Shown piece by piece: positions 47,880 through 56,974 of a stretch of DNA of 58,562 nucleotides (its first letter is position 1; the number at the start of each line of letters is the position of its first letter). Origin of the DNA: Cellvibrio mixtus subsp. mixtus J3-8 (GTDB taxonomy: Bacteria; Pseudomonadota; Gammaproteobacteria; Pseudomonadales; Cellvibrionaceae); the NCBI RefSeq assembly GCF_000766945.1, contig NZ_KN266207.1:19379-77940 (forward strand), written 5' to 3'. The notes beneath the pieces are model-generated. The model saw only the letters and a list, made by a program, of their open reading frames with translations. It did no database searches and was not told where the DNA came from. A program made the translations under genes and the position numbers.

Positions 47880-48851
47880 TTATTGCCGAATTGCGCTGCA
47901 AGCTGCCAATGCATCCTGAAAGCAAGTTTCCAGTTCCGATGGTGTTGTTTTGCGTTTTATCGCCTCAAAAAACACGGTAGCTTGCGGATACTGGCGGCTT
48001 AAATACATTAACCACTGTTTTACACGATTGCCGCAGTTGCGCTCGCAATAAAGTGGGGTTGTGAGCCGATAATAATCGTACAGCATGGTGCAGATTTCCG
48101 GCCATGTCAGCGGTGTGTAATCTTCATTATTCAGGTGGGCTTTGATGTGACGGGCCAGGTCGGGGCGGGAGAGCAGGCCACGGCCAAGCATTACATCGAC
48201 GCCTGCGGATTGCTCGCAACAGCGCAGGTAATCTTCTACTGTCCAGATTTCACCGTTAGCGACTACCGGGATTTTAAGTTCTGCGCGGATATCGGCAATG
48301 TAATGCCAATAAGCCGGTGGCTTGTAGCCATCAACCTTGGAACGGGCATGCACGGTGAGCTCATTGGCACCGGCGGCCTCTACAGCGCGGGCGTTATCCA
48401 TATAGCTGCTGCGATCCTCATAACCCAGGCGGATTTTGGCGGTAACCGGGATTTCCACCGGAACTGCATCGCGCACCGCTTTAATAATGGAATAAACGCG
48501 ATCCGGCGTGCGCAGCAAACAGGCACCACCTTCGTGAGAATTTACAGTTTTGGCCGGGCAGCCAAAGTTCAGATCAATGGCTTTGGCTCCATAGTTAACC
48601 AGCTCCAGCGCGTTGATAGCCATTGGCTCGGGTTTACTACCGAGCAATTGCACACGAACAGGTGTTCCGTTAGGCGTATTGCAACCGCTTTCCAATTCGG
48701 GGGCAAATTTATAAAAGACTTTATAAGGGAGTTTTTGGTCGGTAACGCGGATAAACTCGGTGACGCATCCATCTAACCCTCCGATGCGGGTCAGGATATC
48801 GCGTACGTGATGTTCAACAACACCCTCCATCGGGGCCAACATAATTCTCAT
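47880..48851 (-). CDS. dusC: tRNA-dihydrouridine synthase DusC-like
   Basis: 323-aa FMN enzyme that reduces uridine in tRNA (position 16 in the DusC branch). Seen: MLAPMEGVVEHHVRDIL at the start, LNFGCPAKTVNSHEGGACLL with the catalytic Cys, ELTVHARSKVDGYKPPAYW, IPVVANGEIW and DVMLGRGLLSRPDL. The length and VEHHVRDIL type favour DusC over DusA or DusB. Divergent from the helicase gene. Confidence 0.92.
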   Translation of the reverse strand: MRIMLAPMEGVVEHHVRDILTRIGGLDGCVTEFIRVTDQKLPYKVFYKFAPELESGCNTPNGTPVRVQLLGSKPEPMAINALELVNYGAKAIDLNFGCPAKTVNSHEGGACLLRTPDRVYSIIKAVRDAVPVEIPVTAKIRLGYEDRSSYMDNARAVEAAGANELTVHARSKVDGYKPPAYWHYIADIRAELKIPVVANGEIWTVEDYLRCCEQSAGVDVMLGRGLLSRPDLARHIKAHLNNEDYTPLTWPEICTMLYDYYRLTTPLYCERNCGNRVKQWLMYLSRQYPQATVFFEAIKRKTTPSELETCFQDALAACSAIRQ

Positions 48852-48984
48852 GACGCTTGCTCGGTTTTACAAAAGGGCGGCATTTTAGCGGTATGTGGGC
48901 GGTTTTGGTTGAAATATTGTTCAACCCTGCGTAGATTGCGCGGCCTTTTTAGCTATTCCTATTTATTTATTATTGAGGTTCGCC

Positions 48985-50361
48985 ATGACTTTACCCAACT
49001 TTCATGACCTGATTAGCGATAACCAGTTGCGCAAGGCCATTGAGTTGTTGGGTTATGAGCAGGCCACGCCGGTACAGGCAAAAGCGATTCCGGCGGCGCT
49101 GGCGGGTAAGAACCTGATTGTCAGTTCGAAAACAGGCAGTGGTAAAACAGTCGCTTTCCTATTGCCTGCACTGCAATCCATGCTGGCAAATGTATCGGTG
49201 AACCCCAGTTCGACGCGTATGTTGATATTAACTCCTACCCGTGAGCTGGCCCGCCAGATCGTAAAAAATGCTGAACAGCTATTGAAGTTTACTGGTATGA
49301 AAGTGGGAACCATTTGCGGTGGTGAAGAACTGAAATACCAGAAAGCCATGTTGCGTAAAAACCCGGAAATTATTGTGGGTACCCCTGGTCGCCTGGCGGA
49401 ACATGTAATGCTGAAATCCACCGAATTTTCCGGACTGGAGTTTTTGGTGTTGGACGAAGCAGATCGCATGCTCGATATGGGGTTGAGTGAAGATGTGCTC
49501 AAAATTACCGCCAGCTGCCGCGCTGAACGCCAGACGTTGTTATTTTCCGCCACCATGGAGCAGAAAGGCTTACGCCACTTAATCAAGCAGGTGATTTTGG
49601 GAGATGCAGAAGAAATTTATCTCGACGAAAAACCCAACGCCATCATCCAGCAAATGATGTTGGCGGATGACTACAAACACAAAGAAAAACTATTGGTCGC
49701 ACTTCTGGAAAAAGCTACCTTTGAAAAGGCAATTATTTTTACCAACACCAAAGTGCGCGCAACACAATTGGATAATTTCCTGCGCTACAACAAATACCGT
49801 GTAAGTTGCTTGCATGGTGATATTACTCAGGATCAACGCAAAATTGCTCTAGAGCATTTCCGCCAGGGGCGTACGCAATTATTAGTGGCTACAGACGTAG
49901 CGGCGCGTGGCCTGGATATTCCTGGTGTTGAATTGGTAGTGAACATTGATGTGGCGCATTCTGGTGACGAATATTTGCATCGTATTGGCCGTACAGGGCG
50001 CGCTGATGCTGAGGGCAGGGCGGTAACACTGGTAGATGCAAAGGAATGGAACCTTTGCAAAAGTATTGAGCGTTACCTGAACGTAACGTTTGAAATAACG
50101 GGTATGCCTGGATTGAAAGGAAAATACCAGGGGCCGGATAAAGTAAAGGCTTCCGGCAAAGCTGTCGGTACAAAAAAGAAATCGTCCAAAGATATCAAGA
50201 CTGACGATAAAAAACCGAAGGTAAAGGTGCGCGAGCGAGATAAGAAAAATATTGGTAATCGCCGCGTTCCCACTGCGCTTAAAAATGCGGAGATCGTTGA
50301 CGGTTTTGCGCCGCCGAAAAAGAAAATCAGTAAAACATTGGATGAAGCCGGTGAAGAATAA
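48985..50361 (+). CDS. DEAD-box RNA helicase (SrmB-like)
   Basis: 458 aa from ATG 48985 (GAGG 7 bases upstream). Q motif near LGYEQATPVQAKAIP, motif I SSKTGSGKT, Ia PTRELARQ, II VLDEADRML, III FSATM, V ATDVAARGLD and VI HRIGRTGRA. The basic Lys-rich tail (about 385-450) suits RNA or ribosome assembly intermediates. Assignment to SrmB among DEAD-box proteins is by similarity of the N-terminal pattern and is moderate. Confidence 0.9.
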   Translation: MTLPNFHDLISDNQLRKAIELLGYEQATPVQAKAIPAALAGKNLIVSSKTGSGKTVAFLLPALQSMLANVSVNPSSTRMLILTPTRELARQIVKNAEQLLKFTGMKVGTICGGEELKYQKAMLRKNPEIIVGTPGRLAEHVMLKSTEFSGLEFLVLDEADRMLDMGLSEDVLKITASCRAERQTLLFSATMEQKGLRHLIKQVILGDAEEIYLDEKPNAIIQQMMLADDYKHKEKLLVALLEKATFEKAIIFTNTKVRATQLDNFLRYNKYRVSCLHGDITQDQRKIALEHFRQGRTQLLVATDVAARGLDIPGVELVVNIDVAHSGDEYLHRIGRTGRADAEGRAVTLVDAKEWNLCKSIERYLNVTFEITGMPGLKGKYQGPDKVKASGKAVGTKKKSSKDIKTDDKKPKVKVRERDKKNIGNRRVPTALKNAEIVDGFAPPKKKISKTLDEAGEE

Positions 50362-50496
50362 AACCGGTTTGCTGCGCGCTTTTAATGCTTCCCGGCTATG
50401 TCATTTTTAATACAAAGAAGTGATTGACCCAAATCAAAAATAAGCCTAGTATCAAATCAAGGGTGACGAACACAACCAGTAGTTGCCCGCTACAAT

Positions 50497-50540
50497 CTGA
50501 ACCACTATCGGTTGCTTTTTTCAAAGGCGATGTGGTTCAG
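50497..50540. repeat. Long hairpin in the 470-bp gap before phoH
   Basis: CTGAACCAC (50497-50505) and GTGGTTCAG (50532-50540), with an inner ATCG/CGAT pair. There is no T run, so it is not a terminator. The gap 50362-50828 otherwise holds an inverted repeat GTTATTTA/TAAATAAC near 50692 and no gene I can support. Confidence 0.5.
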
Positions 50541-50828
50541 AATCACAAACGAATTTAGTAGTTGCGGACGATGTTCGCGCGTAGATTTTATTCGGCCTTG
50601 CGTCATCTTTCTGTCACAGCCTTTTGTTTTACTTAATATGTTTTGTTGTGTGAACTGATGCCTGAATTGAGTATCTAAAACATTGAACAGCGTTATTTAA
50701 CATTAAAGGGGAGGTGTATCGACAACCATGTAATCGACATTAAATAACTTGCGTAAATCGGGTGACTCACATCAACGGGTATTGCTTAAATGCTCGTGTT
50801 ATTTACCGACCGAAGGGGATTATGATTT

Positions 50829-51635
50829 ATGGCAAAAAAATCGCATGCCAGACGCAGTGCAAATCATCAACACTTTGACGATAACAACTATTCGACGTCA
50901 CGGCACAAGTCGCGAAAGAATCCACGGACTGATGACAATATCGTCGACCTCAAATCCCGCTCGCAACAACTTGAAACTGCTTACTCTCCCCCTCGCTCTC
51001 CCCAACCGCTTCGTGCGAAGACAAAATCCCAGCAACAATATATCAACGCTATTAACACCCACATGCTCACGTTTGGTATTGGCCCGGCCGGTACTGGCAA
51101 AAGTTATTGTGCGGGTGCGTTAGCCGCTGAGGCGCTGGAATCCGGGCGTATTGAGCGAATTATCCTTACCCGCCCGGCGGTGGAGTCTGGAGAAAACCTG
51201 GGTTTTTTACCGGGGGATCTGGACCAGAAATTCTCAGTCTACATCGATGCCTTCCGCGATATTTTGAATGAGCGATTAGGGGCTGGCACCGTAGATTATT
51301 GTTTGCGCCACGGTCGCATAGTGGCTGCACCACTTGCATTCATGCGCGGCAAGACCTTTAACAGTAAAACCTTTGTGATTCTCGATGAAGCACAAAACAC
51401 TAGCCCTGCGCAAATGAAAATGTTTTTAACGCGCATTGGTGAGGACTGTAAAGTGGTTATTAACGGTGATATCAAGCAAAGCGATATTCGTGGCCCCAAT
51501 GGTCTGGCGGACGCAGTTGAACGTTTGCAAGGTTTACCTAATGTTTATGTGCATGAGTTTGAGCGTGAAGATATTGTTCGCAGCGGGTTAGTGCGCGATA
51601 TTATTGATCGCTACGAAATCGCTGAAGAAAGTTAA
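50829..51635 (+). CDS. phoH: PhoH-family ATPase
   Basis: 268-aa cytoplasmic P-loop protein. Walker A GPAGTGKSYC (about 85-94), TRPAVESGENLGFLPGDL and Walker B VILDEAQN, all typical of PhoH-like ATPases, some of which are linked to RNA helicase or phosphate-starvation functions. AAGGGG upstream of the ATG. The N-terminal 65 residues are basic and low-complexity. The symbol is by family. Confidence 0.85.
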   Translation: MAKKSHARRSANHQHFDDNNYSTSRHKSRKNPRTDDNIVDLKSRSQQLETAYSPPRSPQPLRAKTKSQQQYINAINTHMLTFGIGPAGTGKSYCAGALAAEALESGRIERIILTRPAVESGENLGFLPGDLDQKFSVYIDAFRDILNERLGAGTVDYCLRHGRIVAAPLAFMRGKTFNSKTFVILDEAQNTSPAQMKMFLTRIGEDCKVVINGDIKQSDIRGPNGLADAVERLQGLPNVYVHEFEREDIVRSGLVRDIIDRYEIAEES

Positions 51636-51661
51636 CCAGAAACCAGAAACCAGAAACCAGA
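51634..51661 (+). repeat. Four tandem 7-base units after phoH
   Basis: AACCAGA repeated four times, starting within the stop codon and running into the terminator stem. A simple-sequence tract that could vary in length. Confidence 0.85.
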
Positions 51662-51702
51662 GGGCGCCGGGCCGATATTGACAGGCACGCCCTCTGATTT
51701 TT
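51658..51702 (+). terminator. Terminator after phoH
   Basis: CAGAGGGCG (51658-51666) pairs with CGCCCTCTG (51688-51696), followed by ATTTTT. Confidence 0.8.
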
Positions 51703-51775
51703 CCTCTTGCATGACTTGCTTATTCGCAAGTGAGTCGCCATTCTGCGCGCTAATTTTTCCGTATCGATTATTACT

Positions 51776-52582
51776 ATGAAAGATTTGCGTTGCCCTCTAT
51801 GCAGACAGCCATTGCTATTAAATTCGCTGGGACTTACCTGCGAAAATCGTCATCAGTTTGACCGTTCCAAAGAAGGTTATTTCAATTTGTTACCTGTGCA
51901 AAATAAACATTCGCGCGAGCCGGGTGATGCAAAAGAGCAGTTGCAGGCGCGCCGCCAATTTTTGCAGGCAGGTTTTTTTGACCTGCTAAAGAAACGATTA
52001 CAAACTTTGCTGTCCCCGGATATACAAACATTGCTGGATATAGGTTGCGGTGAAGGCTACTTCACCCATGCATTTGCCGAGGCTTTACCGCAAGCCCAGG
52101 TTTACGGTGTGGATATTGCTAAAGCCGGCGTGCGCCTTGCAGCAAAATCTGCGATTGATAAAAACCGCAATTTGTTCGCTGTGGCTTCCAGTTTTGATTT
52201 GCCATTTGCTGATCAATCTATGGATGCAGTGACTCGTATCTATGCTCCCAGTAAAGATGAGGAGTTATGGCGTGTAATAAAGCCGGAGGGGCTTTTGGTT
52301 ATAGTTGCACCGGCTGAAAACCACCTGCTGGGCTTGCGCCAACGTATATATGCAGAAGTTCGTCCCCATGAATCGCCAGTTGTTCCAAATGGATTCAGGT
52401 TGATGGCGAGCGAAAGGCTCACAGACGAGCTGGTAATAAAGGATAAGGTCCTGTGTCAGGCTTTGTTAACAATGACCCCGTTTGCCTGGAAGTTAGCGGA
52501 AAACGTACGCATGCAGCTTGAAGCAGAAGGTTTGGTTGATCAGTTGGATTTCGGTATCTACTGTTATCAACGCGATAATTAA
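51776..52582 (+). CDS. rlmA: 23S rRNA (guanine-745 N1)-methyltransferase RlmA
   Basis: 268 aa. Zinc finger with Cys6, Cys9, Cys22 and His26 (RCPLCRQ...TCENRHQFD), then a SAM-binding Rossmann domain with motif I LLDIGCGEGYFTHAF and YGVDIAKAGVRLA. APSKDEELWRVIKPEGLLVIV is the family's conserved stretch. It modifies helix 35 of 23S rRNA. Single gene. Confidence 0.93.
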   Translation: MKDLRCPLCRQPLLLNSLGLTCENRHQFDRSKEGYFNLLPVQNKHSREPGDAKEQLQARRQFLQAGFFDLLKKRLQTLLSPDIQTLLDIGCGEGYFTHAFAEALPQAQVYGVDIAKAGVRLAAKSAIDKNRNLFAVASSFDLPFADQSMDAVTRIYAPSKDEELWRVIKPEGLLVIVAPAENHLLGLRQRIYAEVRPHESPVVPNGFRLMASERLTDELVIKDKVLCQALLTMTPFAWKLAENVRMQLEAEGLVDQLDFGIYCYQRDN

Positions 52583-52614
52583 TAGAGCAAAAATTAGCAT
52601 TTCAGTTATAGTTG

Positions 52615-52630
52615 TGTGAAATTTGTCACA
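52615..52630 (+). promoter_or_regulatory. Perfect CRP/Vfr-type operator
   Basis: TGTGAAATTTGTCACA, an exact TGTGA-N6-TCACA palindrome, 177 bases before the secretion operon. The family and dyad are the CRP consensus; regulation here is inferred. Confidence 0.7.
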
Positions 52631-52806
52631 AAGATAAATTCTATTGTGGAATAAACGTTCACTAAGTTATGATGAAAATCTATTTTTGGATGTTTTTTGC
52701 GCCATTGCCAGGTGTTCACAAGTTGGTCGGGAGGGGTGAATGCCATAATGTTAGGGACGCTAACCAGGATTAATTTCTAACATTGATAAAATCGGAAATC
52801 ACATTA

Positions 52807-54588
52807 ATGATCCGTTCACTCTTTCAACCCGGTGTTTCGTTTAAAAAGTCACTTCTTTTTGTTTCCCTCTATGCACTTTCTTCCAGCGTTTTTGCCCAGG
52901 CAAATAACGTGAAAGATGCGGCCTTGAAAGCCATAGAATCCAACCCTGACGTGCAAGCCAGCTGGCATGAATTCAAAGCCTCGGCACTGGATGTGCGTGT
53001 AGCACGTGCCGGCTATTTGCCGTCAGTCGATCTCGCTGCAACATCAGGTGAAACTGCACGTGATTATGATGGTCGCGGGACTTATTCAACCGGTCAAGGG
53101 CAAGTGACGCTCACCCAGATGTTGTTTGATGGTTTCCGCACTTCGGGTGAGGTGAAGCGTATGGATGGTATTCGCCTGGTGCGCTACTACGAATTACTCA
53201 ACACCGTCGAAACCACTGCGCTTGATGCAGTACAAGCGTATGAAGACGTAAAACGTAACCGCGATCTGGTGGCACTGGCGCGCGATAATTACGCCAAGCA
53301 CCGCGAAGTGTATGCGCAAATTGAAGAGCGTGTATCTACCGGTGTTGGCCGCCGTGTAGACCTTGAGCAAGTGGCCGGGCGTTTGGCATTGGCAGAGTCC
53401 AACTTATTGACGGAAGCTTCCAATTTGCATGATGTCACCGCGCGTTATTTACGTATTGTTGGCCAGTTGCCTGCGGAAGAATTAAATCCCAGTGATCTCG
53501 CGGCGCAAAAATTGCCGGCATCCGTGCGTGAAGCATTGGTGTTGGCTTATCAGGGTAACCCGGGTTTTCATGCGGCAATAAAAAATATCAGTGCTGCGCA
53601 GGCGGCTGTAAAAGTTGAACGCTCTGGTTATTACCCGAAAGCGGAATTGCGCGCGCGCGGTGTGACTAACCGCAACCAGAATGGTTTTGATAATCGCAAT
53701 GACCCGGATTCCTGGGGTGATGAAAATGCGGTTGAAGTGGCTATTACTTATAATCTCTACAGTGGTGGCGCCAATCGTGCCGCAGTGCGCCGCTCATTGG
53801 AACAAGTAAATCAAGCCAAAGATTTGCGCGATCAGGCGTGCGTCGATTTGCGTCAAACAACGCAAATTGCTTACAACGATTCACAACGTATTCGCGAACA
53901 ATTAATTTCGCTGGAGCAACATAAATTATCCAGCGATAAAGTACGCACTGCTTACGCAGAGCAATTTAATATTGGCCAGCGCACCTTGCTGGATTTGCTC
54001 GATGCCGAGAATGAATATTTCCAGGCAAGCCGCGCATTGATTACTGCGAATGGTGAGTTGGAAGTGGCGCATGCGCGCTCATTGGCTGCGATGGGTAGCT
54101 TGTTGCCCGCATTAGGTATTGTGCGCGATGGTTTGGGCATTTTGCATGAGATTAAAGTAGAGGACTCACTGAATGTTTCTGAATCGGCATGTCCCGATGA
54201 TGCACCCGCCGCATTAAGTCGCGCAGATCTCATCAGTAATTTAACTCCATTGAGTGGCGATGCATTATTCGATGTTGGCAGTTCTGAATTAAAGCCTGGT
54301 GCTGCACAGAAATTGGATAATGTTGTTGCCAGCATTAAGTCCACCCAAAACGTAGTGCAAATTAAAATCGAAGGCCACACCGACAACACCGGTACCGACG
54401 CGTTGAACATTCCGCTCTCCAAAGCCCGCGCCCAGCGAGTGCGCGATTATTTTATATTGAACGGATTGGAAACTATTCCGATGACGGTGGACGGTTTCGG
54501 CGCTACTCGCCCCGCAGCTGACAACAATACTGAAGCTGGAAAAGCAGCGAATCGCCGTGTGGATGTTACGGTAACGCGTAGCCGTTAA
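52807..54588 (+). CDS. TolC-family outer-membrane channel fused to an OmpA domain (LapE-like)
   Basis: 593 aa from ATG 52807 (TTG 52783 is a weaker alternative). Signal peptide ending SSVFA-QA; two TolC-type outer-membrane efflux repeats with long coiled helices (about 30-430) forming the trimeric channel of a type I secretion system; then an OmpA/peptidoglycan-binding domain (about 480-593: FDVGSSELKPGA, GHTDNTGTDALN, SKARAQRVRDYF). The fusion anchors the exit channel to peptidoglycan. First gene before LapB- and LapC-like genes. Confidence 0.9.
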   Translation: MIRSLFQPGVSFKKSLLFVSLYALSSSVFAQANNVKDAALKAIESNPDVQASWHEFKASALDVRVARAGYLPSVDLAATSGETARDYDGRGTYSTGQGQVTLTQMLFDGFRTSGEVKRMDGIRLVRYYELLNTVETTALDAVQAYEDVKRNRDLVALARDNYAKHREVYAQIEERVSTGVGRRVDLEQVAGRLALAESNLLTEASNLHDVTARYLRIVGQLPAEELNPSDLAAQKLPASVREALVLAYQGNPGFHAAIKNISAAQAAVKVERSGYYPKAELRARGVTNRNQNGFDNRNDPDSWGDENAVEVAITYNLYSGGANRAAVRRSLEQVNQAKDLRDQACVDLRQTTQIAYNDSQRIREQLISLEQHKLSSDKVRTAYAEQFNIGQRTLLDLLDAENEYFQASRALITANGELEVAHARSLAAMGSLLPALGIVRDGLGILHEIKVEDSLNVSESACPDDAPAALSRADLISNLTPLSGDALFDVGSSELKPGAAQKLDNVVASIKSTQNVVQIKIEGHTDNTGTDALNIPLSKARAQRVRDYFILNGLETIPMTVDGFGATRPAADNNTEAGKAANRRVDVTVTRSR

Positions 54589-54615
54589 TTGCGAAATTAT
54601 CTGGCAGCTTCCTGA

Positions 54616-54650
54616 AAACGCATCAACTCTCCGGGATTGATGCGTTTTTT
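54616..54650 (+). terminator. Terminator after the TolC-OmpA gene
   Basis: AAACGCATCAA (54616-54626) with TTGATGCGTTT (54637-54647), then T. It separates the channel gene from the ABC/HlyD pair, which therefore probably has its own promoter. Confidence 0.88.
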
Positions 54651-54805
54651 TATGCCGGCATAATGTGGTCGGGGAAAATCCCCAGCCAAAAATCTGTAGC
54701 GAAATTGCTAGAGCATACATCGCCATCTATATTACAGGGGCCTTATCACGTAACCTGCGAATTGGCTCTGGTTTATAGCGTTTTCATGAGTGACACGGAG
54801 CAATC

Positions 54806-56974
54806 ATGACCCTTGATGTTCAACCCGCATTGGATTCCATCCCGACACAGAAGGGCGGCCCATTGCTTGAGTGTTTATTGATTATTGCCCGTGCGCACCA
54901 ATTGGCTGCAACCCGTGAGGTTTTGCTGGCGGGTTTGCCGCTGGAGACCCATGACCTTACCCCTTCGTTATTTGCGCGTGCTGCGGTGCGTGCAGGCCTC
55001 ACTAGCAAAATTGCACAACGTTCGTTAGGGCAATTGAACCCCGCGCTGTTTCCTGTGGTGTTATTACTGAATAACAATAATGCGTGTGTGTTATTAGCGC
55101 TGGAGGCAAACGGTGCACGCGTAATCTTCCCGGAATTGGGCGAGGCCAGTGTTGCCATTTCACTGGAAGAATTGACTGCGCAATATGCCGGTCGTGTTAT
55201 TTATACGCGCCCCACCGAGCGTTTTGATGCGCGTGCATCAGATATCGGTAAAACTGCGAACCTGAAAAATCGCGATGCGCATTGGTTTTGGGGTGTTATC
55301 GCGCAACATAAATATTTGTATCGCGACGTATTGTTAACAGCGTTATTAATTAACTTTTTTGCGCTGGTATCACCGTTGTTCGTGATGAATGTGTATGACC
55401 GTGTAGTACCCAACCATGCGACCGATACATTATGGATTTTATCGATAGGAATGCTGATTGCGATTAGCGCTGATTTTGCATTGCGCATGATGCGAGCATG
55501 GTTTGTAGACCTCGCTGCAAGCCGTATTGATGTCACCTTGTCCGCCACTATTATGGAGCGGGTGCTGGGGATGAAATTATCCGAACGGCCCGCATCGGTC
55601 GGTTCTTTTGCATCGGGTTTGCAATCATTTGAAGCGGTGCGCAGTTTTATTTCATCAGCAACTATTTTAGCGTTAGTCGATTTGCCGTTCGTATTATTGT
55701 TTATGGTGGTGGTGCTGCTGATTTCATGGCCATTGGTTTTTCCGATAGTGGTCGGTGTTGTTTTGGTAATGCTTTACACCGCAGCGGTGCAACACAAAAT
55801 GCATGTACTGTCTGAAAACTCCATGCAAGCGTCTGCACAACGCAACGCGACCCTGGTCGAAAGCCTTGCCAGTTTGGAAGCCCTGAAAGTATTGGGGGCC
55901 GAAGGGCGTATGCAAGCAATTTGGGAAAAAACAACGTTGCTGGTATCGCGCGTGGGCGTAAAAATGCGCTTGCTGTCCGGCTCTGTGGGCAATAGTACCG
56001 CCTGGATCCAGCAGGCGGTTTCGGTAGTTATTATTATTGTTGGTGTGTATCAAATTATTGAAGGCAATTTGAGCCAGGGTGGTTTGATTGCTGCTTACAT
56101 GCTTTCATCGCGCATTATGGCACCCGTAGGACAAACGGCTGGTTTACTCATGCAATACCACAGTGCTGCTACAGCGTTGGCCGCGCTTGAACAAATTATG
56201 GAAAAGCCCATTGAGCGTCCATTGGATAAACAATGGATCAGCCGCCCGCGTTTGCAGGGTGGAATTGAATTTAAAAAAGTTGCTTTTAAATATCCGCACG
56301 ATGAACGCGAAGTATTGCGTGATGTTTCATTCAAGATTAATCCTGGTGAACGGGTTGCAGTTCTTGGCCGCAATGGTTCTGGTAAAACCACATTGGAGAA
56401 ATTAATTGCCGGATTATATGAAGCGAGTTCAGGGACTGTGTTGCTGGATGGTATTGATATTCGCCAATTAGACCCTGCTGAGTTGCGCCGCAATATGGGT
56501 TACGTTGCGCAAGATGTGAATTTATTTTTTGGCTCGCTGCGCGACAACATCGCCTTGGGAGCAAGTCACGCGACTGATGACATGATTTTAAATGCGGTAC
56601 GTTTAAGTGGCCTTACCGAGTTTGTGAACCAGCATCCGATGGGGCTGGCTATGCCGGTGGGCGAGCACGGACAATTATTGTCCGGTGGCCAACGGCAATC
56701 CGTGAGTATCGCCCGTGCGCTACTGAATGATCCGCCGATCCTGTTAATGGATGAGCCAACCGGTTCTATGGATCACACCAGTGAAGAAGAATTCAAACGC
56801 AATTTATTGCAATTCGCCGAACACAAAACCCTGCTGGTGATTACCCATCGCACGTCATTACTGGAATTGGTGAATCGCATTATTGTCATTGATAGCGGAA
56901 AAATTATGGCGGATGGCCCGAAGGAGCAGGTGATAGAAGCCTTGCGTCAGGGCCGCATCGGGAGGGCTTCCTGA
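54806..56974 (+). CDS. lapB: Type I secretion ABC transporter (LapB-like)
   Basis: 722 aa. An N-terminal C39-like domain without the catalytic Cys (about 1-130), a transmembrane domain of about six helices (about 165-455) and a nucleotide-binding domain with Walker A LGRNGSGKTT, signature LSGGQRQ and Walker B ILLMDEP. It exports large RTX or Lap-type adhesins from the cytoplasm through the HlyD- and TolC-type partners. GGAG lies upstream of the ATG. It ends 1 base into the lapC start. Confidence 0.88.
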   Translation: MTLDVQPALDSIPTQKGGPLLECLLIIARAHQLAATREVLLAGLPLETHDLTPSLFARAAVRAGLTSKIAQRSLGQLNPALFPVVLLLNNNNACVLLALEANGARVIFPELGEASVAISLEELTAQYAGRVIYTRPTERFDARASDIGKTANLKNRDAHWFWGVIAQHKYLYRDVLLTALLINFFALVSPLFVMNVYDRVVPNHATDTLWILSIGMLIAISADFALRMMRAWFVDLAASRIDVTLSATIMERVLGMKLSERPASVGSFASGLQSFEAVRSFISSATILALVDLPFVLLFMVVVLLISWPLVFPIVVGVVLVMLYTAAVQHKMHVLSENSMQASAQRNATLVESLASLEALKVLGAEGRMQAIWEKTTLLVSRVGVKMRLLSGSVGNSTAWIQQAVSVVIIIVGVYQIIEGNLSQGGLIAAYMLSSRIMAPVGQTAGLLMQYHSAATALAALEQIMEKPIERPLDKQWISRPRLQGGIEFKKVAFKYPHDEREVLRDVSFKINPGERVAVLGRNGSGKTTLEKLIAGLYEASSGTVLLDGIDIRQLDPAELRRNMGYVAQDVNLFFGSLRDNIALGASHATDDMILNAVRLSGLTEFVNQHPMGLAMPVGEHGQLLSGGQRQSVSIARALLNDPPILLMDEPTGSMDHTSEEEFKRNLLQFAEHKTLLVITHRTSLLELVNRIIVIDSGKIMADGPKEQVIEALRQGRIGRAS

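Noticed and set aside
51634-51661. AACCAGA tandem tract as a regulatory element
   Set aside because: Only four copies after a stop codon; simple sequence noise is enough to explain it.
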